A stretch of DNA of 64,000 nt from Apoderus coryli (Eukaryota; Arthropoda; Insecta; Coleoptera; Attelabidae). Positions 46,868-58,738 of the stretch are shown in pieces. The translations under genes and the position numbers were made by a program. The stretch spans positions 28,349,715-28,413,714 of the forward strand of contig OU452200.1 in the NCBI GenBank assembly GCA_911728435.2. The letters run 5' to 3'. The notes beneath the pieces were generated by a model that saw only the letters and a program-made list of their open reading frames with translations, ran no database searches and was not told the DNA's origin. How positions within the stretch are numbered: position 1 is the first letter of the stretch; each line of letters starts with the position of its first letter.

Positions 46868-47085
46868 GAAATATTACAATTAAAAATTACGCCACATTTA
46901 GTGTAAAAATACAATATTAAGGTAAAATTACAAATTAAAGTTACACTTAATTTGGTGTACAATTACACAATATCGTAAAATTACAAATGAAAATTACGCT
47001 GCATGTCATGTAAAAATACACTAATAACCTTAAAATTACAACATAAAAGTACGCTTAGTTACGTGTACTTTAACACAATCGCTGT
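46868..47085. repeat. Tandem repeat, about 53 bp x 4
   Basis: Units begin at about 46871, 46924, 46977 and 47031, each starting near (A)AAATTACAA and containing (A)AxTTACGCxxxxTTxxGTGTA. Divergence between units is moderate, so the array is old. Confidence 0.7.
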
Positions 47086-47369
47086 CTAAATAATACCAAT
47101 ATTTTAACGTATTTTTGCGGTAAGGCCCGGAAATGTACAATGCTCGTAAAACAATAGTGGAATTTACTTAAAATTTACAGTGTTCTTACATAAAAAATGG
47201 GGGAAAAATACCATTTTTGTACAGTAAGAACGTAATTATACGTGATTTTTTTTGTACTTTCATGAATATTTATGTGAATTTACTGAAACTTTATCTGAAT
47301 ATTTCATTATACTTACCGTATTTGTAAAACATTGTTAGATGATCTATGTACCCAGATAGTTTCTGTAGA

Positions 47370-48100
47370 CGTGAAAAATTGTCCATACTGAAATGGAGTC
47401 AGATCTTTGGTGTGTGAAATGAAAGTCAACACCACGAAATAAATTTAATAATCGCTCTATGCGTCAATAGTAAAACCAGACATGTTTCAAAGCTCCAAGC
47501 CTCATCATTAGTGGTTATTACAACATCAATTATTATATGACAAAGAGGAATATGTTAAAGTCTAGAAACAAGAAAGCACTGATATACCAAACGATATACT
47601 TAGTAGTATAACTCACCATTTCATGTAAAAAAAAATGCATTAAAATATTAAAGTTTAAAATTACATAATTAAAGTTGAAAACTTATTATTTTATTGTATT
47701 TCTTTTATAAATCATTTCATATTGAAAATTTAGAAAAACCACCAATGATTCAAACGGCTGCCAATTCGGTAAATTAAAATGGCGAACATCTATACCGAAG
47801 GGCACTCTGTACTTCTGGTGGAAAAATTGAGTGGAAAATCTGGAAGTTTGTTGTGGCTGAAGATGATTAACGTCCATTTATTGGATTTTCACCACTTTTT
47901 AAACCAAATGTAAACTGGAAAAAGTAAAGAAAAATTAAAAACAACTTTTTAAGTTTTATATAAAAACCACTGCAGCCTAAAAAATATTTCTCCTTTTAGG
48001 TTACAGTGGTTTTCACAACTTAAAAATTTTTCTTTACTTTCCCAGTATATTTGGTTTAAAGAGTGGCGAAAAACTCAATAAATGCATGTTAACTCTTTAC
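47370..48100 (-). mobile_element. Penelope-like foldback copy
   Basis: The left edge carries GTCCATACTGAAATGGAGTC and CACCACGAAATAAATTTAAT, recurrent Penelope-type end strings. A hammerhead-like motif follows on the minus strand. Further right, about 47865-47990 and 47996-48095 are inverted copies (hairpin) sharing AAAGTAAAGAAAAATT and ACCACTGxAxCCTAAA. The right arm is much shorter than the left. Confidence 0.55.
47478..47523 (-). ncRNA. Hammerhead-like motif, one core change
   Basis: Minus strand: ACCA, CTAATGA (G to A at the third position of CTGATGA), an unpaired T, a 5-bp stem II with a G-U pair (AGGCT/AGCTT), GAAAC, the palindromic ACATGT and TGGT pairing with ACCA. All elements but one core base are kept. 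Confidence 0.55.
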
Positions 48101-48185
48101 CCTATATGTTGAATATAAACACAGAATTACTAGTTTTCCCGATTTTTAATATTTAACGAAAATATAAATGCTATAAACATGCTAA

Positions 48186-48775
48186 ACTAAAAACTAAAAT
48201 TTCTTGCCATATTTTCCTAATAATAGGTACTTAACAAACAAACACGTAAATTCAGTCTTAGAAGTTTCTTATATTAGGCTGGAAAACATATCAAATGCGA
48301 ATTTTAACAAATATACTAGAAAGGTTATACAAAAAGATGCAATTAAAAATTAAGGAAGAAATGCTTTACATAATTTTTGAACTTTCCCAAGTTTTAGGCA
48401 GTTACAATTTAAAATTTGTTGATTTTGAGCTGTCATATTTTCCTAATGTTATGTATCTATATTATACTTTGCAAACAAAAACGTAAATATTCAGTCTTAG
48501 AAGTTTCTTACATTAGGCACGAAAACAGATACAATGCGAATTTTAACAAATGTACTAGAAATGTCATACAAAAAAAAATTAAATTTAAAATTAAAGAAGA
48601 AATTATTTAACATAATTTTTTAACATTTTCCAGATTTAGGTTAGAAATTAAAATTTGTTTATTTTGAGCTGCCATATTTAGCTAATAATATGTACCTACT
48701 ATACTATACTTAACAAACAAAAAGAAGTTTCTTAAATTACAAAAAAAAATCAATTAAAAATTAAGGAACAAATGC
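48186..48775. repeat. Tandem repeat, about 240 bp, roughly 2.5 copies
   Basis: ACTTAACAAACAAA-type starts occur at about 48231, 48466 and 48708, each followed by CAGTCTTAGAAGTTTCTTA (shortened in the third), AATGCGAATTTTAACAAATxT and ACTAGAAA. Units differ by small indels. Confidence 0.65.
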
Positions 48776-49344
48776 CTAAAACACTAACCTGGTTAGTGCA
48801 GTTTGGCCGGGCGCATATAAAAATCTATTTGGGTGTATTTCTTCGTAGATATTGATGGTACCTAATCATATTTTTTTAACAGTATTACACTTTATCGTAC
48901 AACATGAACAAATCATTTTTACTTACCTCGTGACTATAAGCACAGCTAATGTACTTAGACGCGCTTATTATTAGAACCTCAAAAGAAAGCCATTCACTAT
49001 TTCTCTGCAACCGTACACACCGCTAATATTTTGTTAACTATTTGGGCACAGGGATGTTTTTACGAAAGTGTCGCAAAATTACTAGGAGCCACGGAATAGT
49101 ACTAAAAGTAATGTGTAGATTTGCAGGGAAAACGAAAATTTTCGATACGATTTGAATACACACAAATTATATCGTGAAAACACATTTCGGTTACGCGTGT
49201 TTACGATATTACTAAGGAAAAATACGTGATCTGGGTAAATTATCGGCAATATTCGCGAATATTTAAGATTTACCTAATATTACATAAAAAAACATGTATG
49301 TTTACTACAAACCTTACGTATTTCTCACCCAATTTTTAACAGTG

Positions 49345-51714
49345 TTGAGTTATTTAAAGGAGATAGTTTATCAAAGATCATCCCACAATATTGACGAGGA
49401 ACAAATGTGTGAAACCTGTCGAACAATTACAGCTCCTAAATTACTGCAGCTTTTACAAGGCAAATAAATCGACAACGCGAAGCTTTTGTAGAGGCTAGTG
49501 GAGTTCAATTTGACCATTTAATTTAAATATTAAATTTATTTAGTGGATATTTTGTATAATACATAAATTGTAGTAAATATTTACAACAACATCTATGTTT
49601 ACAGCACAACTTTTGAAGCTAATTTTTTCCTCACGTTGCTGAAAAGCATATTTTTCTTTATATTCTTCTTATATTATATGCTCTTTATTTATCAGTATAA
49701 CATTAAAATACATGCCAATGAACAGAACGACCTTGTTAATGCATCAAAAATAATAATAATTATAATTAGAATAACAATTGATATTGCGAAAATGAGAAAA
49801 CAAGATTTATTACCTCTGTAACTCTTTTTTTGGAACCGAAACAATTGATATTTAGCTTTTGTGTATATTTTCTTTGTCTGTTTACATTCGTTCTTTTTTA
49901 GTAGTTAGCGGAATAGAAATAATGCTAGATGTAATAAATATAGCTTTCCATTTCATATTGTATTTTATTGATACCCGTTTATTGCCTGTACAAAACACAT
50001 GTATAAAGTGATAAAAACAATTTTAACATACCATTAGAGTTTAATTCGAGCAGCAATATACGTACGATTAAATTGGATTATCTCATAGTCAATATAAATC
50101 ACTACTTCAGTCGTGTAATATTGTGAACGCCAGTTACATAATGACTTTAACACATTGGCACTGTACAAATAATGGAGGAAACAGAAATGGTACAGCAGTT
50201 AATGTTGTTACCAAAATATAGATTTACTAAATATTAGGAGCTAGATATACGGTTTCTCAAAAATATATGATTTAAATGTGTTTAAAAACTTGTGCTTATT
50301 CTCTTTACGTTAATGATTAAGCAAATTATTTTAACTAAACCTCATTACACTACTTCTTGGGTACTCAAGACAGATATGGATGAACTTACTTCCAGTGCCA
50401 TTTCAAAATATCCACCAATTTTGTGTATAAAACGCAATTGCGGCAAATGATGTCAGATTCTTCCTTAGGATCGAACGACTGTTCCCATTATATGAGGGCG
50501 GATTCAATGTTTCCGACTTCATCAACAAATACAATTTTTTGTGAATTTTTTCATTTTATTTTTCAATATAATCACCATCAAGATCAATAATAGGTATATT
50601 TTTACTACGCTGCTTAAAGGCAAAGATGCCACCACTTTTATTATATTATTTTTAAAATTCTGAATAACAATTGTTTAAACCGTTGTGATCTTACTCACAT
50701 AGTGATAGGAATGAAAAAGCTATCAATGCTATTATTTGTTATTATTAAATCAAATCATGACCTTTAAGAAATAGGACTTACATCTTACATATATATTCTA
50801 TTATAATGGTAACCCTGAAATCACCATTGTGTTTCTAAAATTCTAATTGTTTATTCCGTGATAGATGTAGTACCTAAAGATAATCAATATTTTTATCGTG
50901 AGATAGTTAGCCTCAACTTGAAACTTAATATAAGATTTATTTTATTATTCTTATTGTTATTCATCTGTTATTAAATTATCTATCATACAAAAAATACGCT
51001 ATTTCAACAAATTAATTTATCGTGCCTAACAATAAGAATTAAACCAATGTATACACAAGAAAAATGCTAATCATAATAAATTTACCGTTACCAATAGCTT
51101 TTGAACTTACTTATTACCCCTATAATTAATTACCCTTGTGTACCCCATTCGATGATGCTGCTGCTGCTGATCTTAAACCAACAACAGGAACGGCCTATTA
51201 TCGCGAAAGCCGTTGCTTTAGTTCATAAGTGCGATAACCAACATATAAGGTGTAAGGTCATCCCACATGTGCAATCTTCCATAATTCCAAATATAAAAAG
51301 TGTTATAATAGGGTGATTAAGGAACTTCATCAACAACATCAAAATCCAAGCAACTGTTGTATAAAAAGTCGACAGTGCTCCAATTCTACAATAAATTCTT
51401 TGGTTGTCTGACTGCTTTATAGATTGGGTAACAGATATAAATTTGGCAGCTGCATTGGGTCTGCCTTGTCTGGTACATCCAGTAATTTCACCGCCTCTTT
51501 GATCAGCGATGAGATGGTATACCGCGCTTTCAGAATATTAAAGCTCTCTGACTGGCAGGTCATATTTTTTTCATATTAATTTATTTATTTTATTTATTTA
51601 AGACACACTGCCCAGACATATACATAATCCAATTAAAGCGCAGGAAAGATTACAGTATATTCTTAATCTCTAACACTAAATTTATTTTCTGAGAAATATA
51701 TTATTTATACAAGA
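49345..51714. other. AT-rich intronic stretch; unassigned patch at 51330-51560
   Basis: No supported gene. At 51330-51560 the composition is less AT-rich and the minus strand opens as ARYTISSLIKEAVKLLDVPD, which I do not recognise; it could be transposon or exon debris. Confidence 0.4.
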
Positions 51715-52945
51715 TAATAATAATAATCGTTTATTGCCTAACAGGCTTACGCCCAATTCCAAGACAAATAATAACATAATAATACATAAAAAAAAAGAAA
51801 TAATCAAGTAGTAGCATTCAAACCAAAATTAATCTATACGATTACCAGAATACTGTTATAAAATGATGTGGCCAACCATATCAAAATTCTACACGCTATT
51901 TATAAATCAACCATCAAAACACAAAAAACAATAATAATACCAAAATACTAACATTTGATAACAATATTTAATCATTCAAATAACATCAATACGTGACATA
52001 CATGCCTGCAGTTCAACGACAAACTGACCGATGTTTATACCTAAAAAATTTAAATCACTTTGAAGGTTAAGGCTAATGCACAGGCTCTAGACACTGGCGC
52101 TCTACGCTCGTAATTTGTTCTTTGATTAGGAACAGTAAATATATAATTATGTCGGGAGTTGTATTGGGGCACGTGGAAATCAATATGAATCAATATTCAT
52201 GAATTTTATTATTTTAAAAAGTAATACCCTTCGGCGAGCCAGTGACTGAAATTCATATGTCCGCAACAATGAGGCATGGTCATATCCCCGTACAAGAAAG
52301 TCACCATGATCCCTAAAGTACAAATATTTAAGAAAACGTCTTTGAACACGTTCAATCGCGTCTGCATGATTCTGATAAATTGGGGACCATTTAACAGATG
52401 CATATTCCAACCGCGTTCGAACCCGAGAAAAATACAACGCTTTCAAGCAGTTTCTATTTTGAAAATGAGATGTGGTTCTCAGAATAAAGCCCAAAGATAC
52501 GTCCGAGTCAACTCCTGAATGTGCTGATTAAAAGTCAGTTGACTATTAACCAGCACCCCCAAATCCCTAGTGAGGTGTGTCAACTCAAGGACAGAACCAT
52601 CAAGAACGTACCCAAAACGTATCGGAGACTGGCGCATAGTGAAGGTCATGATTTTGCATTTACTTGCATTGAGAGGTAATTTATTATTTACACACCAGCC
52701 TTCCAATGTCTTCAAGTCGCTTTGCAAGCTTACACAGTCATTCAAATCCTGAATAACTCGATACAACTTAAAGGCATCAGCAAACAACAGAAAATCGCTA
52801 CTCATATCAATTCCAATATCGTTAATGAAAATCGAAAAAATCAACGGTGCTTCCCTGTGGTGCCTCTGGTGGTGCCCACTGGTTGCTAAAAATTCGTCAG
52901 ATTTGAATCCGTTATATTCAACAAACAACCTACGTTCACATAAGC
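51715..52945 (-). pseudogene. LINE B: reverse-transcriptase palm/thumb and 3' end, 5'-truncated
   Basis: Minus-strand translation: RRLFVEYNGFKSDEFLATSG (approach to the SGVPQGS box, now damaged), PLIFSIFINDIGIDM, SSDFLLFADAFKLYRVIQ, WCVNNKLPLNASKCKIMTF, LTRDLGVLVNSQLTFNQHI, then in a shifted frame LKALYFSRVRTRLEYASVKW, QRRFLKYLYFRDHG and LARRRVLLFKIIKF. This is a jockey-type reverse transcriptase. The catalytic box reads FADA, not FADD, so activity is lost. A (TTA)n-like run at about 51715-51735 may be its tail. Confidence 0.8.
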
Positions 52946-54548
52946 AAGAAACAAATAAAGTTGCATTAAAAATATCAATTTGCACACAGAGTATTGCACA
53001 TAAAATATTAACGGAAATGCAACCAAGTAGTACGCGGGACGGCAAAGTAAACTACGAATCCGTCATTACGTAGATTTGGAACACAAAACGGAATCAGTTT
53101 TAAAAACTCTGGACAGTCAACAAGTCCATTAACAATTTTAAAAAGCAAAACTAGCGCGAAATGTTATCTACGAGTATTTAATGATATACTAGATTAAAAC
53201 GGTTTTGCAGAATATCACGAGGAAACCCAATGGTTGTGTAAACCGCATCCACCCGAAACCACAGCAACTTGGCAAAACAACGCTGTATGCGTTCAATATT
53301 AGTTATATGTATTGCATATATAGGGATTCCATACAACAGAGGCATATTCCAGTTTAGATCTGACAAATGCGTTGAAAAGAACAATGAGTGTCTGAAGTGT
53401 CGCACAAACTCTCTGGAATTCCGCATAATAAAATCCAGAGATCTATAGAATGCTAAAATTATATTATCGTAATGATTACTAAAGCTCAGTTTACCATCAA
53501 ATCAAACACCTCAGTCTTTAAATTCATCACAAGTTGTTAGTGGACTATTATTTATAGAATATGAAAATTTTACAGGCTATATTTTCCGTGTATAGCAAAC
53601 ACTAAAACATTTATTAATATTCAGATGATATTCAGATACAGATTATTACGGACACACACTCATAGACAACATTTAAATCGTCCTCAAGATGAAAACAATC
53701 TTCAGTACTATTAATGACAGAATATAATAACGAACTATTTGTGAATCCACCAGAAATATCATCGATAAAACACAGGAACAACAATGGTCTATGGGCAGAG
53801 CCCTACAGGACACCACATGACACTTTAAAATTTACAGAACTAAATCCTCGACATTTCACATACTGAAATCTATCCTTCATATACGATTTCAAAAGCAGCA
53901 GTAAATTATAAGATAACCCATAACGACACAGTTTACGCAATAGAATACCATGATCAATTCTATCAAAGGCTTTAGATAGATTATATCCACCTCACCCCCA
54001 TTATCAAGTCGCTTAAACTGTGTTAAAACTAATAAATTGGTTGACATAGAACGACTGGGATAAAAGCCACGTTGTACCGATGAAACTTCACGCCTCATAT
54101 GGTTCATAATCATATCATGGAACACAAATCCAAAAACTTTAAAAAAGCACGACTGTATGGAAATTGGTATATAATTTGATATATCATGTTTATCTCCCTT
54201 CTTATCAACCGGCGTTACTCGAGAAGACTTCGAATCAGAGGGGAAACAACACGATCGCAAAGAAACATTGAATATTGTACACAATGGTTTAGCAACCACA
54301 GTGGCACAATCTCCAATCACAAAAGATGGTATACCATGAGGACGCAATGTAAATTTAGCTTTCCGCCTTCTCAAAGCTTCATAGACCTCCATCTCAGTAA
54401 TCACGCGATCCGGTAAATGAGACTCATTCACAACATCAAGCAGTCCATGATTATGCACGTGCATAACTTCAGGAAGTTGTGTACGCTGAGACTGCATCAT
54501 GGCTCTCCACAGAGCTCGTCTGCATAGAATCGTCGACTCATCATTCAT
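52945..54548 (-). pseudogene. LINE A: jockey-type reverse transcriptase, broken
   Basis: From 54548 down: LCRRALWRAM..., RPHGIPSFVIGDCATVVAKP, FPSDSKSSRVTPVDKKGDKH, ISNYIPISIQSCFFKVFGFV, SSVQRGFYPSRSMSTNLLVL (RT motifs 1-3). Then with frame changes KDRFQYVKCRGFSSV, a damaged GVPQGS box near 53810, a deletion where YADD should be, and a C-terminal block NIERIQRCFAKLLWFRVDAV, RDILQNRFNLV, KIVNGLVDCPEFLK, NLRNDGFVVYF. Several stops and the missing active site make it dead. It lies head-to-tail with LINE B, of a different lineage. Confidence 0.8.
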
Positions 54549-55867
54549 GATGCATTACCATGGCAGACAGGTTATCACTTGGGGTAACTCTTATTCCTTT
54601 CGAATTGGAAAATATTAAAGCAATTCACTTGTTCCTTATCACTTGCCATACTTTGATATTACTGACCTCTCGCTGTCATATCCAGATAGTCGTGTTAGCT
54701 CACATATTTTGCTACTTAAGCAGTGTTTATGGATATACAATCAGCTCAAAATTAAATATTAATTTATTTCATCGAACGCTAAATCCATCTGGCTTACATT
54801 AATATTCCTGCTCAAATTTAATGACATGAATTGAATTTCGACTTATACGGGACAATTGCTTTCAGCTCATATTACATCGCCACCTGGTTGGATGCTCGAC
54901 AGACAAGATCTTTAATTTATGTTAATTTTGGCCAGGCCAGGATGGATACATTGTATTTATTAAGAGGCTAGTTAGTAACGTCTCACTTCTCGTTAAGTGA
55001 TGAAGAGATAAATTAAATTTAGTACGTAATACTGTGACAAGAGATCACAAAACCAAGATCCAGTTAGTTATATTGATTATCAATTTGACTGTTGCATAAT
55101 AGAGTACCCTCAAGCTAGCAGTAATAAAAACGAACGCATTTCTTGACCGAACTTGATAAAACATGAGAACCATTAATAAATTCTACCAAAGAAAAAAATT
55201 GCAGGAGGTGAGTTTAGAATACTATAGGAAATCTAACTTAATGACTTAATTGTATTGAACGAAAATGATGAAATATCAAATCTAAAAAAATAATTCCTAG
55301 TCTAATCCATTGGTATGTATTTTTTAAGCGTATTACGTATACCTACATAATTTGATCAATTGAATGGTAAATTGATTTAAGTAAATTAAACTAAACTAAT
55401 TGCCTATTATACGTATAGCATAATATTTCCATCTATCTTTATGAACACTGGTCGGTGGCCGTATACTAAATTAATATATTTCGCAATATGAATAACATCC
55501 GCCGTAATTCACGAACAAACTCCTTTCACGTTTTATAATCGCTATAGTAAGTCAATATCACGATATCGGATGTAGTAAGTAGTCCTTTGCATTTCGTTTA
55601 TAGGATTGTCGTCATTACAAAAAGTTATAAATGAGTAATACGTGACTTAATATATTATAACTATTTCTACATTCATTCGGAGCACTGTACTGATCGTGCC
55701 AAAAATGCACCACTTATTCACTGGGAGAAATAAAGGAATACCTACTTGTTTTTTGTGTTATCTTATATAATTTTTTTCAAAACTCACTTTTTCCTTAGTA
55801 TTTTACGAACCAATAACCGATTGCGCTGATATTTGGAGGAGTTATTTAGTATCGTATCAGCTGGATG
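54549..55867. other. AT-rich intronic stretch, nothing recognised
   Basis: No gene or paired repeat supported. Confidence 0.45.
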
Positions 55868-55868
55868 C

Positions 55869-57007
55869 TGCCACACACACATACTCCTTTGCACATTTTT
55901 CGTCAGGGATTTTAACTTTTTTTTTTATCGAACCTATAACATTTGTTCATGCAATATAAGATGTCCTTAGTTTTAGAGAAAATTACGATTAACCATTTTG
56001 AAAACTACACTAAAGATATTGCTTAAAATAGCCACCTTCAGCACCACACCGTCTTAAAAAGTTTATACGCAATTTTTGTAAACTTTCAACGGCTAATCTC
56101 ATACTATGAAAGTTAGCCTCTACACATTGTCGTAAAATGTCAATTTACTGCATTGGCTGTGCATAAATTTGTTGGTTTGGTGCTCCGAAAATATCAAAAT
56201 TAAGTGGATGTAAATCCGGACTCCTAGCGGATCAAGCATCTGCTCCACGACCAATCCATCTCTGTGGATAGTTTTGGTGCCGCTATTCTTTGACTGGCAA
56301 TACCGCAACATAACATGCGCCTGTGCCCCATCATGCATAAGCCAGTTATTGATTCGTTCGTTGAGCCGTATGTCATCCAAAATTTCACTGAAATCACATA
56401 CACAACATATCACCAAATTGCATTCGCCTTTGGTGATCTTCTGGCAGCAGTTTTTGTACTTTGCGGATGTGATAGGGGTGGATAGTAAAGCTTTGCATGC
56501 AGAATTTCGCAGACGCATGTGACGGAGTTGTCAAAATCAGTTTCTCAGCGCTGACAGATCTTGTTCGGTTTCGCCATGAGTCCGATCCTTTTTCCCTCAG
56601 GACGGTTAATCGCATAAATAATCTTTCGAGATCGGCTTCTTCGATTGGGATATTTTTCCCTACACATTCTCTCGGCGGCAAACACAAAGTGCATATTTGC
56701 CAATTCTGTATAACTGTAAAGCACCATTATTAAACTATTAGGTAAATGTGATGTCAAACATTCACAGTTAAGTAATCTGTCAAATATCAAATATTGAAGT
56801 TTCCATGGCAAGTACTATTAGTAGGTATAATGAAAACAAATTAGCTAAATATCGGATATTTTTCAATCGTGATTTTCTCGAAAACTTTTACGAGCACCGA
56901 AAAAAAAAAATTTTTTTCCTTGAAAAAATTTAGTATTTTACAGTTTCGACAAAAAGAGTTAAAATCCCTAACCGAAAATGTGCAAAGGAGTACATGTGTG
57001 TGACCCC
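55869..57007 (-). mobile_element. Tc/mariner-like element with DUF4817-type transposase relic
   Basis: The ends are inverted repeats of about 45-50 bp (55870-55917 and 56958-57006) sharing CACACACAxxxACTCCTTTGC, ACATTTT and AGGGATTTTAACT. A broken transposase occupies the interior on the minus strand. Confidence 0.7.
56120..56811 (-). pseudogene. DUF4817-type Tc/mariner transposase, broken and shortened
   Basis: Minus strand from about 56730: YTELANMHFVFAAERMCREK, YPNRRSRSRKIIYAINRPEG, MAKPNK (N-terminal DUF4817-like helix-turn-helix), then HPYHIRKVQKLLPEDHQRRM QFG in another frame, and after a deletion EILDDIRLNERINNWLMHDG AQAHVMLRY with the second catalytic Asp. The first catalytic Asp region is missing, and the third is replaced by GTKTIHRDGLVVEQMLDPLG, a decayed form of the GRGGPVEWPPRSPDLNPLD type. 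Not functional. Confidence 0.7.
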
Positions 57008-57940
57008 TATAGCTGATGTCGTTAATTCGACAGTAGGGAAAGCAGTAGTTTACGCACGCGACGATAGTGGAATTCGGTCATTCGTCAAGTGCAGAAAAGA
57101 CACTTTAAATTTCGCAGTAACATACGGCATTATCATGTTGTTTATTAATCTGAACTGTCAAACTGACAATTCAGGTAACAACAATTGACAAATATGTTAA
57201 ATATGCCTTTTGTCATAATCGTAATCATAAATTTTCGATTTTCAGATCATTTAATAGGTTATTATTGTGCTGGATGAACAGAAGTAAGTCAAAAAGATGT
57301 TTTGGCGACATCTGGTGTGAGCGGGCAATATGCCCGGTGAAACATAGTTCCCAAACGATGGCCGGATGAGAAGCGATAACTTCATCATATCCTATTGCCA
57401 ACACTAGATGCGCCTGAATTCCCTGGCAGGAGGCTTTATTTGTAAATTGCTTGTTACATAAAGTATCAAGACTTTTAGTTATGTTGGGAAATTACCAACA
57501 TAAACTAAAAAACATCTTGATGTCTTTCATATCTCGTGCTAGTATAAGCTCTTCGTAAATGTTGGAAATTTGGGTCACGCTGCCTTCCGACCACCACTGA
57601 TGAGTTGTGAATCACGTCTGGTGAATGCATGATGGTGTGAATCAAATTTCCAACATAACTAAAAGTCTTGTTACTTTATGTAACATGCAATTCACAAAAT
57701 ATATAAGTACTTCATCTTTTAATGTGGATAATCAGATATTAATATTTAAGATTTAAAACAAATCTAGCACTATCTGACTTTATATTAGTTATAACCATAT
57801 TAAAAACAGTAGGGAAATGTAACTTTGAAGCAGTGAGTTCGGAAATGTAACTTTACAGCACTGGTTGCAGAAAAGTGTAACTTTGCACACAAAAAAAATG
57901 TGTAAAAGTGCACTTTACCGTAGTTTGTTATAACGATAAA
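57008..57940. repeat. Repeat-rich stretch with inverted repeat 57453-57693
   Basis: 57250-57490 is a GC-richer repeat, partly shared (inverted) with 29432-29522. Inside, 57453-57487 and 57650-57693 are inverted copies (TTACATAAAGTATCAAGACT, TTTAGTTATGTTGG). Between them CCACTGATGAGTTGTGAATC recalls a hammerhead core but no GAAAC follows. Confidence 0.5.
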
Positions 57941-57997
57941 TAAAACAATGTCTGCTCCACAAAATACTTATATATGTACGTTCAAATTAGGCTTAAA

Positions 57998-58042
57998 ACC
58001 ATGTGGCACGTGTTTCGAGAGCATATGTCTCATCAACAGTGC
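57998..58042 (-). ncRNA. Degenerate hammerhead-like motif
   Basis: Minus strand: CTGTTGA (58039-58033; A to T in the core), T, GAGA/TCTC stem II with a longer loop, GAAAC (58016-58012), then ACGTG. The string TCTGCTCCACAA lies just left (57951), as at the 37.9 kb palindrome. Core mutations make cleavage unlikely. Confidence 0.35.
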
Positions 58043-58413
58043 CGTGTACTAGTTACAACGATTCTTTTCAAATCAATAATTCAAACATTTATACATACAT
58101 TCTATGGAAAAATAAGGCAAAAAATAAATGACGGAACATCAAGTGTTAACAATTAAAAAAAAAACTCTTAAGATGAATCACATGGTTTACATTTGTTATT
58201 TGAGGAATTTCAGTTGTAAACGCACTTCTTTCAAGCTTAATATAAAAAAAAATCATTAATAATCTACATAAACGATGAGCATTACAATCGATAATGATAA
58301 AATAGTTAACAAATACCGCACCAATCAAGAGTGTTAAGTTCCGTTTGACCTGATATTTTAGTAGATTTTTCGAGAATTATAGCATGTTTTACATTTTATT
58401 ATTTTTTTTGCAG

Positions 58414-58738
58414 TCAAATAATGGAGAAAGGCTCTTCGCAACCATGGCGAGATGTCCTATTCCAAGCTACAGGTGAAAGTCGACTAGACGGGACAGCTTT
58501 AAGAGAATATTTCAGACCATTAGAGGAATGGCTACGCAACGAAAATCTTAGGACAGGAGAGTTTGTGGGATGGTTGTATGACGGTGATTATTGTAAACAA
58601 AGTATTGAAACAGCTGGTTTACAAGTGTATGGTGGATTTTATAATAGCTCAGAAAAACATAAATTTTCTTGTTGGATTATATTTGTTAGTATATTTGTTA
58701 TTGTTTATAATCAACTGTATTATATCGAAGAACTCTGA
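58414..58738 (+). CDS. Ance-3: Angiotensin-converting-enzyme-like (Ance-3-type), last coding exon
   Basis: Acceptor TTTTTTTTGCAG ends at 58413. The exon opens with T, completing Ser, then QIMEKGSSQPWRDVLFQATG, and DGTALREYFRPLEEWLRNEN LRTGEFVGW, which is the C-terminal end of the ACE peptidase domain (GxSxPWxEVL ... LxxYFxPLxxWLxxEN ... GW). After the domain come about 25 linker residues with an NSS glycosylation site and a hydrophobic CWIIFVSIFVIVYNQLYYI before EEL and TGA at 58736. A C-terminal anchor separates it from secreted insect Ance and agrees with Ance-3, predicted to be membrane bound. The internal ATG at 58421 is not a start. ACE is certain; the Ance-3 label rests on the anchor and on the vajk neighbour. 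Confidence 0.88.

Larger units (their letters stand above)
46761..49344. mobile_element. Candidate CACTG-ended DNA transposon with subterminal tandem repeats
   Basis: The left end CACTGTTAAAACAGAATAGT and right end (inverted) CACTGTTAAAAATTGGGTGA share a perfect 11-bp tip and a later TACGTAA; both are flanked by TT, a possible 2-bp target duplication. Inside, next to the left end, lie four tandem units of about 53 bp, and TACGT/ATTACG strings recur near the right end. CACTG tips with subterminal repeats recall EnSpm/CACTA elements. No transposase was found, so it is non-autonomous if real. A Penelope-like copy and a 240-bp tandem array sit in its middle. Confidence 0.45.
32540..58413 (+). other. 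Last intron of the Ance-like gene, about 25.9 kb, transposon-filled
   Basis: Donor GTAAGC at 32540-32545 and acceptor TTTTTTTTGCAG ending at 58413. Everything between is non-coding for this gene: LINE pieces, foldback Penelope-like repeats, SINEs, a possible CACTG-type element and Tc/mariner relics. No other host gene was recognised, apart from a weak candidate signal-peptide frame on the minus strand at 44626-44736. Confidence 0.75.

Noticed and set aside
58421..58738. ATG at 58421 as the start of an independent 105-residue protein
   Set aside because: The conserved ACE sequence continues upstream of it to a good splice acceptor and joins in frame with the exon at 32399.
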